Assembly: GCA_028023455.1 (NCBI GenBank)
Contig: JAQFVV010012416.1
Coordinates: 2,163,767-2,227,766, forward strand
Length of the DNA stretch: 64,000 bases
Origin: Epiperipatus broadwayi
Taxonomy: Eukaryota > Onychophora > Udeonychophora > Euonychophora > Peripatidae
Reading direction: 5' to 3'
In this document: in pieces, positions 24,551 to 36,566 of the stretch
Layout: each line of letters begins with the position of its first letter
How positions within the stretch are numbered: position 1 is the stretch's first letter
Made by a program: the position numbers and the translations under genes
The notes under the pieces: model-generated
Databases searched by the model: none
Told to the model about the DNA's origin: nothing
What the model saw: only the letters and a program-made list of their open reading frames with translations

Positions 24551-25379
24551 TTTATTGTATTAATTCAAGATAAAGTTACTGCAATTCACCTGTATTAATT
24601 TGATTGTGATAGTGATTATTTGTTGCAATTTTTTTCATTTTGCATCCAACTATGAATTATGCTAAACTAAGATATATGATTGATTTATTGCTTTACTTAT
24701 TATTCTTCACATTTTCTTTACTAGAAAAGAAATAAGCATGCTATAAATATGTCTTATTTTGGAATTAACAATGTCTTTCTTAGCATGATCACAAAATAGA
24801 GCAAATCAGATAAGTATTGATTGTAGCAGTGGACAGAAATGTTGATATCAATCAAATAACAGGCATACACTATAAATAAATCTGCATTCTATGGAATTAC
24901 AATGCCTAGGATTGATAACAAAGATTATTACCATTCATATTGCTCTTAATTATAGAGTACAAAACCCAATATACATACATATGTATGTTTAGTCAATTGA
25001 AATATGATAATAAAAAGTTTGTTTCCATTGGTTTAATACAGTAAAGACTTGTGACCTTGATTGCATAGTTGTTATCTTTCAACACATAGCTGTATAATTT
25101 AATGTCACAACTTTTTGTTACATATAGTATATTGTTCAAAATATGAGAACTGATTTTATTAATTGTGCCAAAGATGCCATCTACAATTTTCTTATACATG
25201 TATACACATATAAAGAGTGTTTGGTAAAATGATGCATAAATTAACAGAGAACACTATACACATAAATATTAAAGGTATTCCTCTTTCTATAACTATCCAA
25301 AACTTATAATTAAAAAAACTGTTGCATATATCTCACATCTTTGGGTATGGAAATTTATATTATTGATGATATGAATTCA
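24551..25379. other. unassigned AT-rich DNA
   Basis: Nothing recognised. Confidence 0.4.
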
Positions 25380-25485
25380 ATTAAACCACTACATATCATG
25401 TGATCACCATGGATTTTATGTACAAGCCTTCTGACATCCATTGATTACTCTGGCTTGCATTGAGTGGACACTAACTACATGGAGA
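25380..25485. mobile_element. Hammerhead family A terminal fragment
   Basis: ATCATGTGATCACCATGG, ACAAGCCTTCTGACATCCA and TTGATTACTCTGGCTTGCAT are family A terminal-repeat sequences with most of the element missing. Confidence 0.65.
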
Positions 25486-26842
25486 ATTTTTTCTGTTTTA
25501 ATATTATCAAATTAAAAACAGTCAAAAAAACTGTTACTCATATTAGAATAGGAATAACATTTAATTTATTGTTCTAAGCAGCTAGAGTTCAGATATAAGG
25601 ACTACATTTTTTCACATCTTGGAGACGTAAGTAGGATTTTCTAACAGTCACATATAAAACATTTAATCCAGACATGAATTATTTTATGGGATTCCTTATA
25701 AAGAATTTATGTCAGTGCAAGATCAACATTTATCATGTTCAGTCATGCATTTTATATGGTTAGATAACATTATATTAATCCACACACAAATAACAATCAA
25801 AAGATAATGAACAATGAAACAGAATGCAATTTAATTAATAAATTTTAATTATTTTAAAGCAAATAAGTTCCCCAGGGTGGGAGAAGTTAAGCCAAGTTAG
25901 GCAGTATGGAGGTCTAATTATAATATGTGTAGATTTCACAAGCACCCTTATAGGCATATGTAAACATTACAAATTAAGATTTTATTCATCGTGTCTTAAT
26001 ATTTCCATGGCTTAATTATCCCCATAAAATGATGCATTTTAAAAATTGAATTGTACAGGAATATGAATATGTTGGTAGTTCCAATGATTAAATTGTTTCT
26101 GTACCTTTAATAGCATTTATTTTTTATATTTTTTCTTCTTGTTGGTAATAGACGTTTTCATAGCAAATTCTTTTTTCTCATCATGATTACGCCACGTGGT
26201 GCAAGCTTTAGAAATCAAGAGATACCTGATAATAGGAACAGCATTGTGTATGCATTATATGAGATGAAATCATGTGATGACTTAGTGGTTTTAATAAATG
26301 TTTTACTTAAAATTTTGGCGCGATTCTTCCTTTGTTGCAATCATGAACCAAGTATAAATGTGATGGGTATACATATATCATGAGTATATATATATACCAT
26401 ATTTAGTAGTTTCTTTCTGACACTGGAAAACCTAAATATATATCTTGATAAAATACAAATACATACAAATTATGCAGTATGCTTTATAGCACACACATCT
26501 ATGAGACTAGCTCCATTCTTATGATAGAGAGCACATTCAACTGGCTTAGCCCATACCCAAAATGAAACCTACAAACAGTAACGAAATATATATGGTTGCA
26601 AGGTATTTTCCCGTTTTTAGGTCGTCATCATTGTCAGTTTAAGGGCATCTGACAACCAACGCAAATCTTTTCTGAAATGATGTCAACTGACCAAGAGCCC
26701 AACCTAATACACATTCACACCTACTGAAACACTATATATAGTAAATATATTATTTTATATCATAGATATGTTAATGAAATGCTAACTATTAAAAATAAAA
26801 TGAATAATTAATATTATTTTTAGAGTTTAAAGTAACAATAAA
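25486..26842. other. unassigned AT-rich DNA
   Basis: Nothing recognised. The open frame at 26183-26383 (66 codons) shows no family motif and I do not call it a gene. Confidence 0.35.
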
Positions 26843-26975
26843 ATGAGTGCTGGTTCAGCAGGAAATACATATATTGGTGGTTATTTATCTTTTTTACATG
26901 TGTGTGGTCATATGCATCAGTAGTATGAGATAGTGTGGATAGTTAACGGTTGCTTGAAAGTCTGAGTTCAAATCC
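26843..26975 (+). mobile_element. Hammerhead family B element, truncated inside the ribozyme
   Basis: Begins at AATGAGTGCTGGTTCAGCAG, so the 5' strand of stem I and part of CTGATGA are missing, then GGAAATACATATATTGGTGG and the B-box-like GAGTTCAAATCC (about 26962-26973). A 5'-truncated copy, consistent with incomplete reverse transcription. Confidence 0.7.
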
Positions 26976-27984
26976 TCTATACTTAAAGAAGAACTTGTAA
27001 ATTCCATAATCGTTCTTGATTTGCTAATAAATGTCTAGCAGAAAGAAAAAAAAATAATAATAAAGAGCTGATGTCAGAGGAATGGCAAGAATTTAAATCA
27101 TTACAATTATTACATAATTTTTTATTTCCAATTAAGAATTTCAAACATAAAAATGATTTTTTAAACATCCGAATTAATCATTAAAAAAGTTTTATTTTAT
27201 AATAACAATATGATTAGCAGAGCCATCTAACTCTAAAAAAAAAAATAAAATTGAGAGAGAAAGATAAAAAATAAAATATTAATGTTAAATTTTTGTATAC
27301 ACAAATCAAAGACAGAAATAGAAAAGATTGAAATCAGAGTTGCTGATGTATATATGGTTGCAGAAAGCAAAACTTCGTTGCCACAATTAGAGCAGAAATA
27401 TGATCAAAAATCACATGAGAAATAATCGCTTAAATAATGAGACAAAGCAATGAAAGAAAATGGAGAAGGGGTGGGGGTGGGTGGGAGAGCATGTATTGAA
27501 AATAGTATAAAGTCTCATTACATTTAGAAATATTCACTGTTAGTGACAGGGCTTGAATTAGGTTAAAGGTGAGATCTCATGAAGCTCAGATCGAATTTAG
27601 ATCCGACCGCTTCAATATTTATATAATAAAAAATGCTGATAATAAAAAAAGGAGAGAAAATCTCATAAACTTTATAGATCAAGATTTGGAGGAAGATAAA
27701 TTTGGAAGATAGATTAGAAATGTAAAAGTTTTACAAAAATAAATGAAAAAAAAAGAAAATGTAATGAGAAAATTTCAAGAAGAAATTGGATTGATCTTGT
27801 AATTTAATGCAAGTAAATTATAAAAAATGTATTGAAAAAAGATTGAGAGCAATGAAAAGATAATAAAGAAAAACAAAGTTAATTGAAAATCTTGGAGAAA
27901 AAATTATAAGAAGAAATATACAAGCTTGAATATTGTTTTGTATGTGAGGCCAGCGTTTTGGAAAATAAATGATTATGATATATA
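26976..27984. other. unassigned A-rich DNA
   Basis: Purine-rich sequence with a short GGTGGG run near 27471-27483. No coding motif. Confidence 0.35.
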
Positions 27985-28205
27985 CAGTATTTATATTAAT
28001 TCAATGTCACATGACCACATTTTCTTAGATCCAAAGATCCAAGTGCACTTCTCTCAAATCCAAGTATCCTCACTGATGAAAGCCCATAAGCCAGAAACTA
28101 GTATGGTGATATTGAATGAGAAGCTACTGGTAAGGGATTAAAATGCACAACGTTCTAACATCTATTGATTACCATAACGTGCACTAGGTGACGCTACTGT
28201 ATGGA
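27985..28205 (+). mobile_element. Hammerhead family A element
   Basis: Runs from ATGTCACATGACCACATTTT through the hammerhead to GCACTAGGTGACGCTACTGT, the family A right terminal repeat. Confidence 0.7.
28055..28117 (+). ncRNA. Type-I hammerhead motif, family A, variant
   Basis: CTGATGA 28073-28079; GAAA 28094-28097; CTAG then UA as cleavage site (GUA, after 28103). Stem I TCCTCA/TGGTGA has one mismatch. Core intact; activity is plausible but reduced. Confidence 0.6.
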
Positions 28206-29139
28206 GAAATTTGCTACTGTGTTCATTCAATAACATATTATGTAAATAAATATATGTGCGCACAGACATATATTTATATTTTGTTCATGCACCCGCTTAC
28301 ACATTAACCACTTGCATCTGTTATCGTGAGAGAAATTTAATAATTATCATTTTATGCGTATATGCATAAACTTATAGACTAACGTCAGTGGATAAGTGCT
28401 GTGTTAAAGTGACATAATCCTGAATTCAAGGTCACTGAATCCTAGCTCAGCTATACCACTTCCGGTGCGCGAACTACTTAATGAACTCCCATGCAACAAA
28501 CCGTTCCATTATCGATATATGTTAAAGATGTAGACATATTTTTAAATATGAAATTTTTTTTTACCATTTTCTATTTTAAGTTTATCATTATTTTTTTCTT
28601 TTTTTGTATTAGACCTATCAAAAGAAAATTGGAAATTAAAATATCTGATTTCAATTAAGCAAATGTTTTGGTTCAGTTATAAATAATTAAATTTGACTAT
28701 TAATGTAAGATATAAAAAAAATTTCAAACCAATTCTACTATCCGGAAATAATTTTTCATATATTAAAAAAGGTAAAATAAGAATTTAATTGCACAAATAT
28801 TGAAATGTAATCTTCTCATTATATATCGAAATTAATTAAAGAAGTTTGATAAGTAAAGATGGCTTCAAAAAAGGCCAATGCCTTAAAACACTTTTTTCCC
28901 CCAGTAAAAATCTTTGATAACATCTGTGATAGCGATAAAACTGTTTTGCTTTCGAAGACGTTACAGGAAATGCCTTTAATATAATGTGCGCAAGAGTTAT
29001 AATGGAATCTGAAAATCGAACTCTTTTACAATCCACAGTGCTATTTTTCAAAAGATTCTGAAATGCCATTTATAGACCAAAATATATTTACTGAGCTATA
29101 GAATTTGGTGATATCAAAAGAAGGTATTTTGAATTTATC
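28206..29139. other. unassigned DNA with a tRNA-like patch
   Basis: At 28383-28450 AACGTCAGTGGATAAGTGC (A-box-like) and CTGAATTCAAGGTC (B-box-like) suggest a tRNA-like SINE relic. The rest is unassigned. Confidence 0.35.
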
Positions 29140-29490
29140 ACCTCTCCATACAGTAGTGCCACCCAGTGCAAGCCAGAATAATCAGTGAATGCAAATGCAT
29201 AAAATCCCTATCCAGTATCTATTCATCCAATATTACAATAGTAGTTTCTAATTTGTGGCTTTTATCAATGATGAATCATGGAACGGAGAACATTGCATCT
29301 AGATCTTAGGATCTATACAACCCTCCAGCAACCACCTTTTACCTATTTAGTTAACTATAAAGCTATGAGTTCAATATGCAAACACAATAATATTTTCAAT
29401 TCAATATTATTTTTTCTTGTATAGTCATATAGATTTGAACTGAGTTCAGTATCTATACATTTTGATATCTTTGGTGATGTTTAATAGTTT
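29140..29490 (-). mobile_element. Hammerhead family A element, long form, minus
   Basis: Begins CTCTCCATACAGTAGTGCCA, includes a decayed hammerhead (29222-29285; core TTGATAA on the minus strand) and extends through CAACCCTCCAGCAACCACC to about 29490 with sequence shared only with the 37.5-kb copy. This long form may represent the complete terminal repeat of the parent element. Confidence 0.65.
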
Positions 29491-29619
29491 TAATCTTTAT
29501 TTTAATGACAAAATTGAAGTTTATTACATATTATTTTTAATTCTCCACTTACTCATATAAAATATATTTTTTATATTTTATTATGGTATAAATATTTGTA
29601 ATTTATACATTCTGAGTTG

Positions 29620-29852
29620 TAATGATAGGTTGGATATATGTCTAGAAGAGATGATAATAGATGAACAATTAAAATCTTAAACTGGATTCCAAGAGATTAT
29701 AAACGATCCAGAAAGAGACCGCATATGAGACAGATGGATGAAATAAGAAAGTGTACAGGGGTAATGTGAAGAGGAGAGGCCAAAGATCAAAGACGATGGA
29801 TTGAAGTTGGAGTAATCTTTATCCTGCAGTGAATTAATAATGGTTGACAAAG
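29620..29852 (+). mobile_element. RTE-like LINE, 3' end fragment
   Basis: Plus-strand equivalent of the C-terminal RTE coding region: ACTGGATTCCAAGAGATTAT, AGAAAGAGACCGCATATGAG and ATCCTGCAGTGAATTAATAA match the complement of 9.0-9.25 kb. Stops are present. Confidence 0.8.
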
Positions 29853-29964
29853 ATGAGAAATATGAAGAATCACTCAAAACTTGAATTAAAAGTATTTTTC
29901 CAGTCATGTTTCCAAAGTCCTGCAATATTAGGATGAACCATTCAGTGGAAAGGTTTGACACTTT

Positions 29965-30235
29965 TGGATGTCTGAAGAGTTGTGTGTTGGAGTAGTTTGA
30001 AGCCCATCCATTAAAGTATAAAGATTGGCTATTTTAATATAAAGCTGAGCACTGATTGTATATATGTGTAGAGATGGTAATCTGGACCAACTGATGATTG
30101 TTGGTTTAGCATGAAATACGTATATTGGTGATTATTTATCTTTTCAACATGTGTGTGATCAGATGGATCAGCAATTTGAGATGGCATAGAGAATTGAGGG
30201 TCATGTGAAAGTCTGAGTTCGAATCCCATATATAT
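29965..30235 (+). mobile_element. Hammerhead family B element
   Basis: One of the better preserved copies: GCCCATCCATTAAAGTATAA, hammerhead, TTATCTTTTCAACATGTGTG, then a 3' part with a D-arm-like segment and B-box GAGTTCGAATCCC (about 30217-30229) ending in TATA. The 3' domain resembles a tRNA half and could bind RNA polymerase III factors. Confidence 0.8.
30078..30134 (+). ncRNA. Type-I hammerhead ribozyme motif, family B
   Basis: CTGATGA 30091-30097; stem II TGTT/AGCA with one wobble pair; GAAA 30113-30116; stem III segment TACGTA (30117-30122); predicted cleavage after 30124 (AUA). Stem I CCAA (30087-30090) with TTGG (30125-30128), then TAATC (30078-30082) with GATTA (30130-30134). Confidence 0.78.
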
Positions 30236-31644
30236 TACATATTAATTATTGTAGATGTTAAACATTAATTTAAAAAAATAATTATCATTGGAGAGCTTTA
30301 CAGCAACAATGTAAACAAACAAATATATATAAAAAGCTATTCTTCCTAGAACCTAAACAAGGTGTAGTATTATCTAATTTGGTCAGTACTAAAGATGTTA
30401 ATTTATTGAAAATGATTCTTACTACGTTTCATTACTTCATTTATGTTCTTGATTTACCAATGTCAATCGATTCAGTCTTCAAATAGAATTAGTTGCGGTT
30501 CATATGAATACATTGTATTATAATAATATTATATATAAAAAAAACAAGAATACATTGATATTTTTTACAGCTCTCATGATAATAGATAGTGAAGCAAAAA
30601 AATATTGAAATTTAATAAACTTCCCAAGAAGAATACCTTACTTGTCTTAAAGAGAATAAAGGTAATCATTTTGTACTGTTTAATAAAGCTGTTTATCTTG
30701 GAAAAAATAAATCAACAAATAAATTCTATATGTTTGAAAAATATAATAATTATAATATTAAAAAAAAAACAAATTTATATCCAATGTTCTCAGAAAGATA
30801 TAACAAAGTATTCTTCATAGTGAGAAATTCAAAATATATGTTTTGTCAGTGGCTACTTCATGGATGTGTGCTAATATAAAGCTCCCTGAGGAAAACCATC
30901 TGTTAGACCTATAATCAATTTTGGAAGAGTAAGTTATCATAGTGCAGCAAATGTTGTGACCGAATGGGTCATTTGATTTCATAAATAAAATAAATGTTTC
31001 TAAAATTAGTAATGAATTCAGAATAGCTTAAATTTTGCTGTCACTGCACCCTATGGTTCAGCAAATAGAAGTTGGTCCACAAATGTCTCCAGAATCTTTT
31101 GAAACATAGTACTACAGATTGTCAAAAAGTTCAATTTATTATAGGTATTTTATATTGGATAAATAATTTGCTTGATGTATTTAATAGAATACCTTTGTAA
31201 TGAGTGCAAACTAGCTCATGGGTTTGTCCATTAGTGGTGTTATTGTAATAATTAGTGTCTCCATTTATGCAACCACTTTTAGATATTAATAAGAATATTG
31301 TATTTACTAGATAAATTATGTTTTTATACGTATTCCACAGGAGTTGAATCAACTAATGATTAATAATTTAAATAAAATCTCTGAAAGTAAATAAAAAAAA
31401 GAGTATTAAACTTTTAGATTTAAAATTTTGGACAATGAAATGCTAGTTGATGACTGAATGGGTGTAAGTCATTTAGTTTTAGATGTTATCTACTTCCGTT
31501 ACCAAAAACTTTATTTCATTATAAAATGACAGTTTGACGGTTTTTTTTATTTAGAAATTTAAAATTTTGCAACTTTGAATCTGATAGAAAAAATTAACAT
31601 AGAGAATTAGAATAATGATTTGATTAGAGTTGGATGTTCTAAAA
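30236..31644. other. unassigned AT-rich DNA
   Basis: No coding motif recognised. Short open frames in this interval have low-complexity composition. Confidence 0.4.
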
Positions 31645-31720
31645 TAGTGGTGGCAAACTGTGGATCACGACCCCTCAGAGGGTCCCACAAAAATTGTTGG
31701 GGGTCGCAAAACTTTTAATA
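31645..31720 (+). mobile_element. hAT-like terminal sequence (tentative)
   Basis: TAGTGGTGGCAAACTGTGGA followed by CACGACCCCTCAGAGGG and TTGGGGGTCGCAAAAC has the look of the subterminal region of hAT/Charlie-type elements (CAGxGGTxxCAAACT...GACCCC). No convincing right terminus or 8-bp target duplication was found. Confidence 0.4.
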
Positions 31721-32207
31721 AATTCAGAAAATGTATTTTTTTTTTTGTTGAAACAATTTAATTTTTTAAGGTAGATAAAAATTACATGAAAATAAATTAT
31801 TTTTGTTTAATATATATTATAAGTATACGATTTTTTTCAAAAATTTCATTTTAAATCGTACGAGTTTAATACTAAAATATTAAGAAATATAAATTTGTAT
31901 ATTAATTAAAACTATTATCATCTTATTATAAATGTCTTTACTTACTCGTACTTATAATTTAGGCATAGTAAAAACAAAAAATGAGTCGCATCAAACTTTC
32001 ATCCTAGAAAGGACATCACAAGTATAAAAAGATTATGCATTTATGCATTACTACTAAAATTATGCTAGATAAAAAAATTAAAAAAATTTACACGTAAACA
32101 TAAAAATCATAGAAGGTTTAGTACAAAGCCATGGATTGATAAGTTTTATATTTCTGATTTGCATAGAAAAATAATTTTAATTATGAATAAAGAGGTCTAA
32201 TATTGGT
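31721..32207. other. unassigned AT-rich DNA
   Basis: May include the interior of the tentative hAT element and upstream parts of the Penelope-like relic. No RT motif found. Confidence 0.35.
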
Positions 32208-32428
32208 TTTCAATATGAGATATTATGGAAAGACATGAAGAAAATTTAGTTTATAAGCACATTCATCTATACAATAGAACTAAAAGTAGTAGTGCACATA
32301 ATTCTATATTGTTTAAGCATGAGAAGAAAACTGGTCTTGACTTTAAACCTGCAGATGCTAAAGCTGTTTATCTGAAGAAAAACAATAGAAAACATAAGAT
32401 AAAAGAATATTGGCTTACGATTAATTAA
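32208..32428 (+). pseudogene. Penelope-like element GIY-YIG endonuclease relic
   Basis: The 67-codon frame reads MERHEEN, HNSILFKHEKKTGLDF, DAKAVYLKKNN and RKHKIKEYW and then stops. It aligns block by block with the relic at 1-310 (KVHKSRV, SALYIHEKNTGH, EAKIVFFERN, KRRIKES). The GIY/YIG part just upstream is degraded. It lies about 75 bp upstream of a hammerhead family A element, the position expected for the 3' terminal repeat of a Penelope-like element. Confidence 0.65.
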
Positions 32429-32504
32429 AAAAATTCTATTAATATTAGATGCAAAAATTGATCTGTCCATACACAATGAGCACATAATTAATTTTAAAAA
32501 AATC

Positions 32505-32875
32505 CATTGATATAAAAGCCAATAGTATTATTTTCAATAACTTCTGTTTCAAAACAGACAAAACTCTCTCCATACAGTAGTGCCACTCAGTGCCAATCAG
32601 AGTAATCAATGGATGCCAGAAGGCTTGTGCATAAAATCCCTATCTAGTGCCTACTCATCCAATATCCCTAGACTAGTTTCTGGCTTGTGGCCTTCATCAG
32701 TGAGGAGCTTTGGATGAGTAGTCACTAGATAGGGATTTTATGCACAAGCTTTCTGGCATTCATTGATTACTCTGGTTGGCACTGAGAGGTGAGAGTTTTG
32801 CCTGTTTTAATAACAGTTATGTGCTAGCATAAAAATAGTGATCATGTGATGTTTAGTGTTTTAACTTGTGTTTCA
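32505..32875 (-). mobile_element. Hammerhead family A element downstream of GIY-YIG relic
   Basis: TATAAAAGCCAATAG (TATA-like) leads into ACTCTCTCCATACAGTAGTG, a minus-oriented hammerhead, then the inverse terminal repeat (GGCATTCATTGATTACTCTG to TTTTGCCTGTTTTAATAACA) and GTGATCATGTGATGTTTAGT. Terminal inverted repeats are over 100 bp. Likely the terminal repeat of the Penelope-like element whose endonuclease ends at 32428. Confidence 0.7.
32654..32718 (-). ncRNA. Type-I hammerhead ribozyme motif, family A
   Basis: Minus strand: CTGATGA (32700-32694), stem II GGC/GCC, GAAA (32680-32677), CTAG, cleavage GUC before 32670. The distal stem I is a perfect 9-bp CTCATCCAA/TTGGATGAG; the proximal stem I has one C-A mismatch. 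Confidence 0.75.
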
Positions 32876-33424
32876 GTTTATATCTCTAGATTCACTATAA
32901 TTAATAACAGCCTTGCTTAGATGAAGCCTGTTTAGCAATTTTTTGAAGTTCATTACTTCATTATTTAGCCCATGCGCTTTTGTGGAATATAACTTTTTTT
33001 TTATATATAAGAACAAAAAATTGCATCTATTATTCAGCTTCAATATTTTAATTATAAATAAATAGCAATTGATTTGCTTCAATGTTTGGAACATTGGCTA
33101 AATAAAGGTTTATTTTATATGTTAATTACTTAGCCAACATTAGAAAGGTTGAAATAAATCAATGACAAATAGGATAAGAAAAAAGTGAATAACCTAAATA
33201 TAATAAATAAATAACTAAAGACAAGATAATATAAATAAAGTAAGTGTATATCCATGTGATAAAAGAAAGCTGAAATAGCCTTTAAGTAATAGCCTTTCAT
33301 AGATTAGCAATTACTGAGAAGACATTTCTTGCCAATTAATAATCTTTACCTATGGAAAGACCTTTTCTATATTTTTACAATATTTTCCAACACATCTCAC
33401 ACAATTCCTCTGTCTTTACATGCC

Positions 33425-33530
33425 AAATCAATAAACATTGGCAACTCTCTCCAATCCAGCAGTGCCACCCAGTGCAAGCCATAGTAATCAAGAAATGGTG
33501 ATCATGTGATATTTTAGTGGTTTTAATGTC
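33425..33530. mobile_element. Hammerhead family A terminal fragment
   Basis: AGTGCCACCCAGTGCAAGCC joined directly to TGGTGATCATGTGATATTTT, with the centre of the element deleted. Confidence 0.6.
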
Positions 33531-34642
33531 AAATCAAGTTTCTTTTTTTCCTAATTTATTCAAATCAAATCAAGTTCCTCTTTTTTATAATTTCCTCAAA
33601 AAACAAACTTTTTCACGTGCTTCTTTTAACATATGTACATTATGATCTTTCAAATTTTCTACTTACTTTTTTCTGTTTATATTTCTTCAACATGCTTGTT
33701 TATAAAAGTAAACAGATCTTCATTAATTTTTTTTAAATTTAATATAAGCACATACGTTCATACAGATATACATTTTTAGGTAATAATTATATTTCAAATG
33801 TAACAAGCTTTACCCTAGTCTAAACCCATTTGTTGCAAGTGTGAATAATGAAGAAACAATTGATGGTATTCTGATGTTTGCTGTCACCAATTTAGATTTG
33901 AATTCAAAGCTGCAAGTAATGCCCTTATGCAGTTAAAACTCATGTAATGTTATTGTTAATAATTCTGTTAAAAATTGTATTAAAATAATGTTTTGTTAAA
34001 CTACAGTTTAATAAAGCATTTAGTATATATATATTTAGTTCTACTTTCAATAGCCACAGATTATTCTCATTAATTTTAATCTGTTTATGGCTATTTATAT
34101 GAGAAGTTTTTCAACTTTTCAAATATTTAAAAACACTCATCTGTTCTATAACTATTCTTCATATTTTTTCTCTATATCTATTTTTATTAATTTTCTTTTA
34201 CTTGGAATTATTTTTATCCCAAACATTTTAAAGTTGGTCAATTTTCTATATAACATTTTGTTAAACATTCTAATTCCGGTTGTCATATCAACAAATTTGG
34301 TACAGTTATTCCTCCCATCTCTTAATGCCAAATCCATTGCAATGAAAATGACATTCTTTATTTAACAGATCATCTAAATATTTAATAAATAAAACAGGAA
34401 GTAAATGAAAATCTATACCTCTCTTATATAATACTAATAATTCTGCATTAACATGCTTGTTAGAGAAGTTTAATTTTGTTTATAAGTTTATATATGCTAA
34501 GCACTTTCGAAGTTGTTAGACTTCATATTCATAGCTGAGTGCAGTCAATGATAATGAGAAGGAATATTGTAATTTATGCAAATTAGTTTGCTGTTTATTT
34601 TGTCATAGGTGATGAAAAAATAACTCTTAAGCACATATACAT
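33531..34642. other. unassigned AT-rich DNA
   Basis: A minus-strand open stretch around 34152-34430 (LYKRGID, FIKYLDDLL, KFVDMTTGIR, NKMLYRKLTN) may be a decayed element protein, but I do not recognise the family. Confidence 0.35.
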
Positions 34643-34856
34643 TTAATCAATCGAATTACACATAACTTGACATAATATACAACTGGTTTGTATACAATTT
34701 AATTAAATATCATCAAATCAGTTTTCATTCACAAATGAATCTTCTCATTGCACCTTAAAAAGATTCATTTGTGAACAAGAATCAAATTGATGATATTGAA
34801 TTAAATTGTATACAAACCAGTTGTCTATTATTTTGAGTTATATATAATTTGATTAA
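34643..34856. mobile_element. Foldback MITE, about 100-bp arms
   Basis: Arms 34643-34741 and 34761-34856 are inverse complements with few differences (AACTGGTTTGTATACAATTT, ATTCACAAATGAATC and their inverses); termini TTAATCAA/TTGATTAA; about 20-bp centre. No coding capacity; presumably moved by a transposase elsewhere. Confidence 0.8.
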
Positions 34857-35910
34857 GTGTTTATAAGTTTTTGAAAATGTTATGATCAGATAAATTACTG
34901 GAAAATGACTATAAGTAATTAAACATATATACATATTTTCTAATTTATATTGAAATTTCTTATTACATATCTTTGTTTCTAATCCACATTATTATTTTTC
35001 AGTTTTTCCAGATCACTTTATTAAATGTTTTTAAATGCTTTTATTTGAGTTATAATATCCCTTTGTTTGTTGGTATATTTATTTATAAACATTTTAAATC
35101 ACTTTTAGTTTGATAGAATTGGTTATACAGAATTCTAATATTTTAGATAGCTGACCTAGTGATCTAGATATGGAACAGAGAGTGAAAAATTTTGAATATT
35201 TTGATATCAAATTTAAAAATTGTTTTTAAAATTTGCAAGATGGCAGTATAGAGATTTTTTTTTGCTTTCAATTTAAAATTATAATAATATTTTAAAATCG
35301 AAATTTCATAGATTCAAATTCAATATAATTTATTGAAATTTTGTACATATATTTTTAAAGATCTACCAAAGTGATAGGGCACAATAATAGTTTAGGTAGG
35401 TGAACTAGTTTTGAAGATATGGAAGAGTGGAGAGGGGGGTTGAATATTTTGATCTCAAGTTTAAAAATTGTTCTTAGAAATTCAATATGTTTTAAGTAAT
35501 ACATGTACATAATTTTCTTGGTTGCATTTAAGTTAAAAATAAGAAAAATAGTTTAAAATATAGTTTTGTCACGCTATTTTTAAAAAAAAATTTTTTTTTT
35601 CAAATAAAAAAAAAGTCAAATAGTTTTTAACAAAAAAGTAGGTTACTTAATGCTTCCTTATATATATATATATAATTATGACCATACACTAAATATAAGA
35701 AATACATAAGGGATATACATATTAACTTATAGCAGAAATATCTAGTTATATATTGTGTCCTTATGGCATGTGCCACCAACTCACATGCTAAATATATATA
35801 TATATGCTATATTTTTTTTATATAGAATTTTAATTATTGAAACGCCTAATTGAGATTATCTTTAATCTCCATCCCACCATATGATGAATAGATATATATT
35901 TAATAGTTGT
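34857..35910. other. unassigned AT-rich DNA
   Basis: Two similar blocks around 35150-35230 and 35395-35480 share GAATATTTTGAT and AAGTTTAAAAATTG and may be an old approximately 240-bp duplication. Confidence 0.35.
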
Positions 35911-35934
35911 ACATATATATATATATATATATAT

Positions 35935-35995
<61 letters not shown>
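35911..35995. repeat. (TA)n microsatellite
   Basis: Nearly pure TA run with single GA interruptions. Confidence 0.97.
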
Positions 35996-35998
<3 letters not shown>

Positions 35999-36197
35999 GA
36001 TAATAATGATTTAGCATGGTTTATATATCTTAAAGGAACATAGGCTCTTTATTTAACATTTTCATCTTCAAAACTACACTCAGTTTTAAAGAAAATAAGT
36101 TTCACTGAAATAGACATTAAAATTATATATCACTTGCAAGAGTAAAATCATAATTCAAGTCTATTTCATAAAACCATTTTTTACACACATATGTTTC

Positions 36198-36566
36198 AAT
36201 CATCATCATCATCATCAACCATTATCAATCCACTGCAAGATGATGGTCTCTCCAAGTTTAATCCATCTTCTCTGATCTTTAGCTTTTCTTCTCCACATCA
36301 TCCCTGCACACTTTCTTATTTCATCCATCCACCTCACATGTGGTCTCTTTCTGGGTCTTTTACAATATCTTGGAATCCAGTTTAAAATTTCAATTGTCCA
36401 TCTATTATCATCTCCTCAAGCAATATGTCAAGCCCAACTCCAATCTTTTAATTTTTTCAATGAGGTCAGTAACACCTGTTTATTCTCTTACCCATACATT
36501 GCATTTTCCATCTCTTCTTGTTACTCACAACATACATCTCTCTATACTTCTTTGAGTGGTCTGAAG
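36198..36566 (-). mobile_element. RTE-like LINE, 3' end fragment
   Basis: The (TCA)n at 36200-36215 is the element's 3' tail; the sequence up to TTCTTTGAGTGGTCTGAAG (36566) is nearly identical to 9.01-9.38 kb but with indels breaking the frame. A young 5'-truncated copy. Confidence 0.88.

Noticed and set aside
31981-32010. Right end of the tentative hAT element (GAGTCGCATCAAACTTTCAT)
   Set aside because: Weak match to the inverse of the left end and no matching 8-bp duplication.
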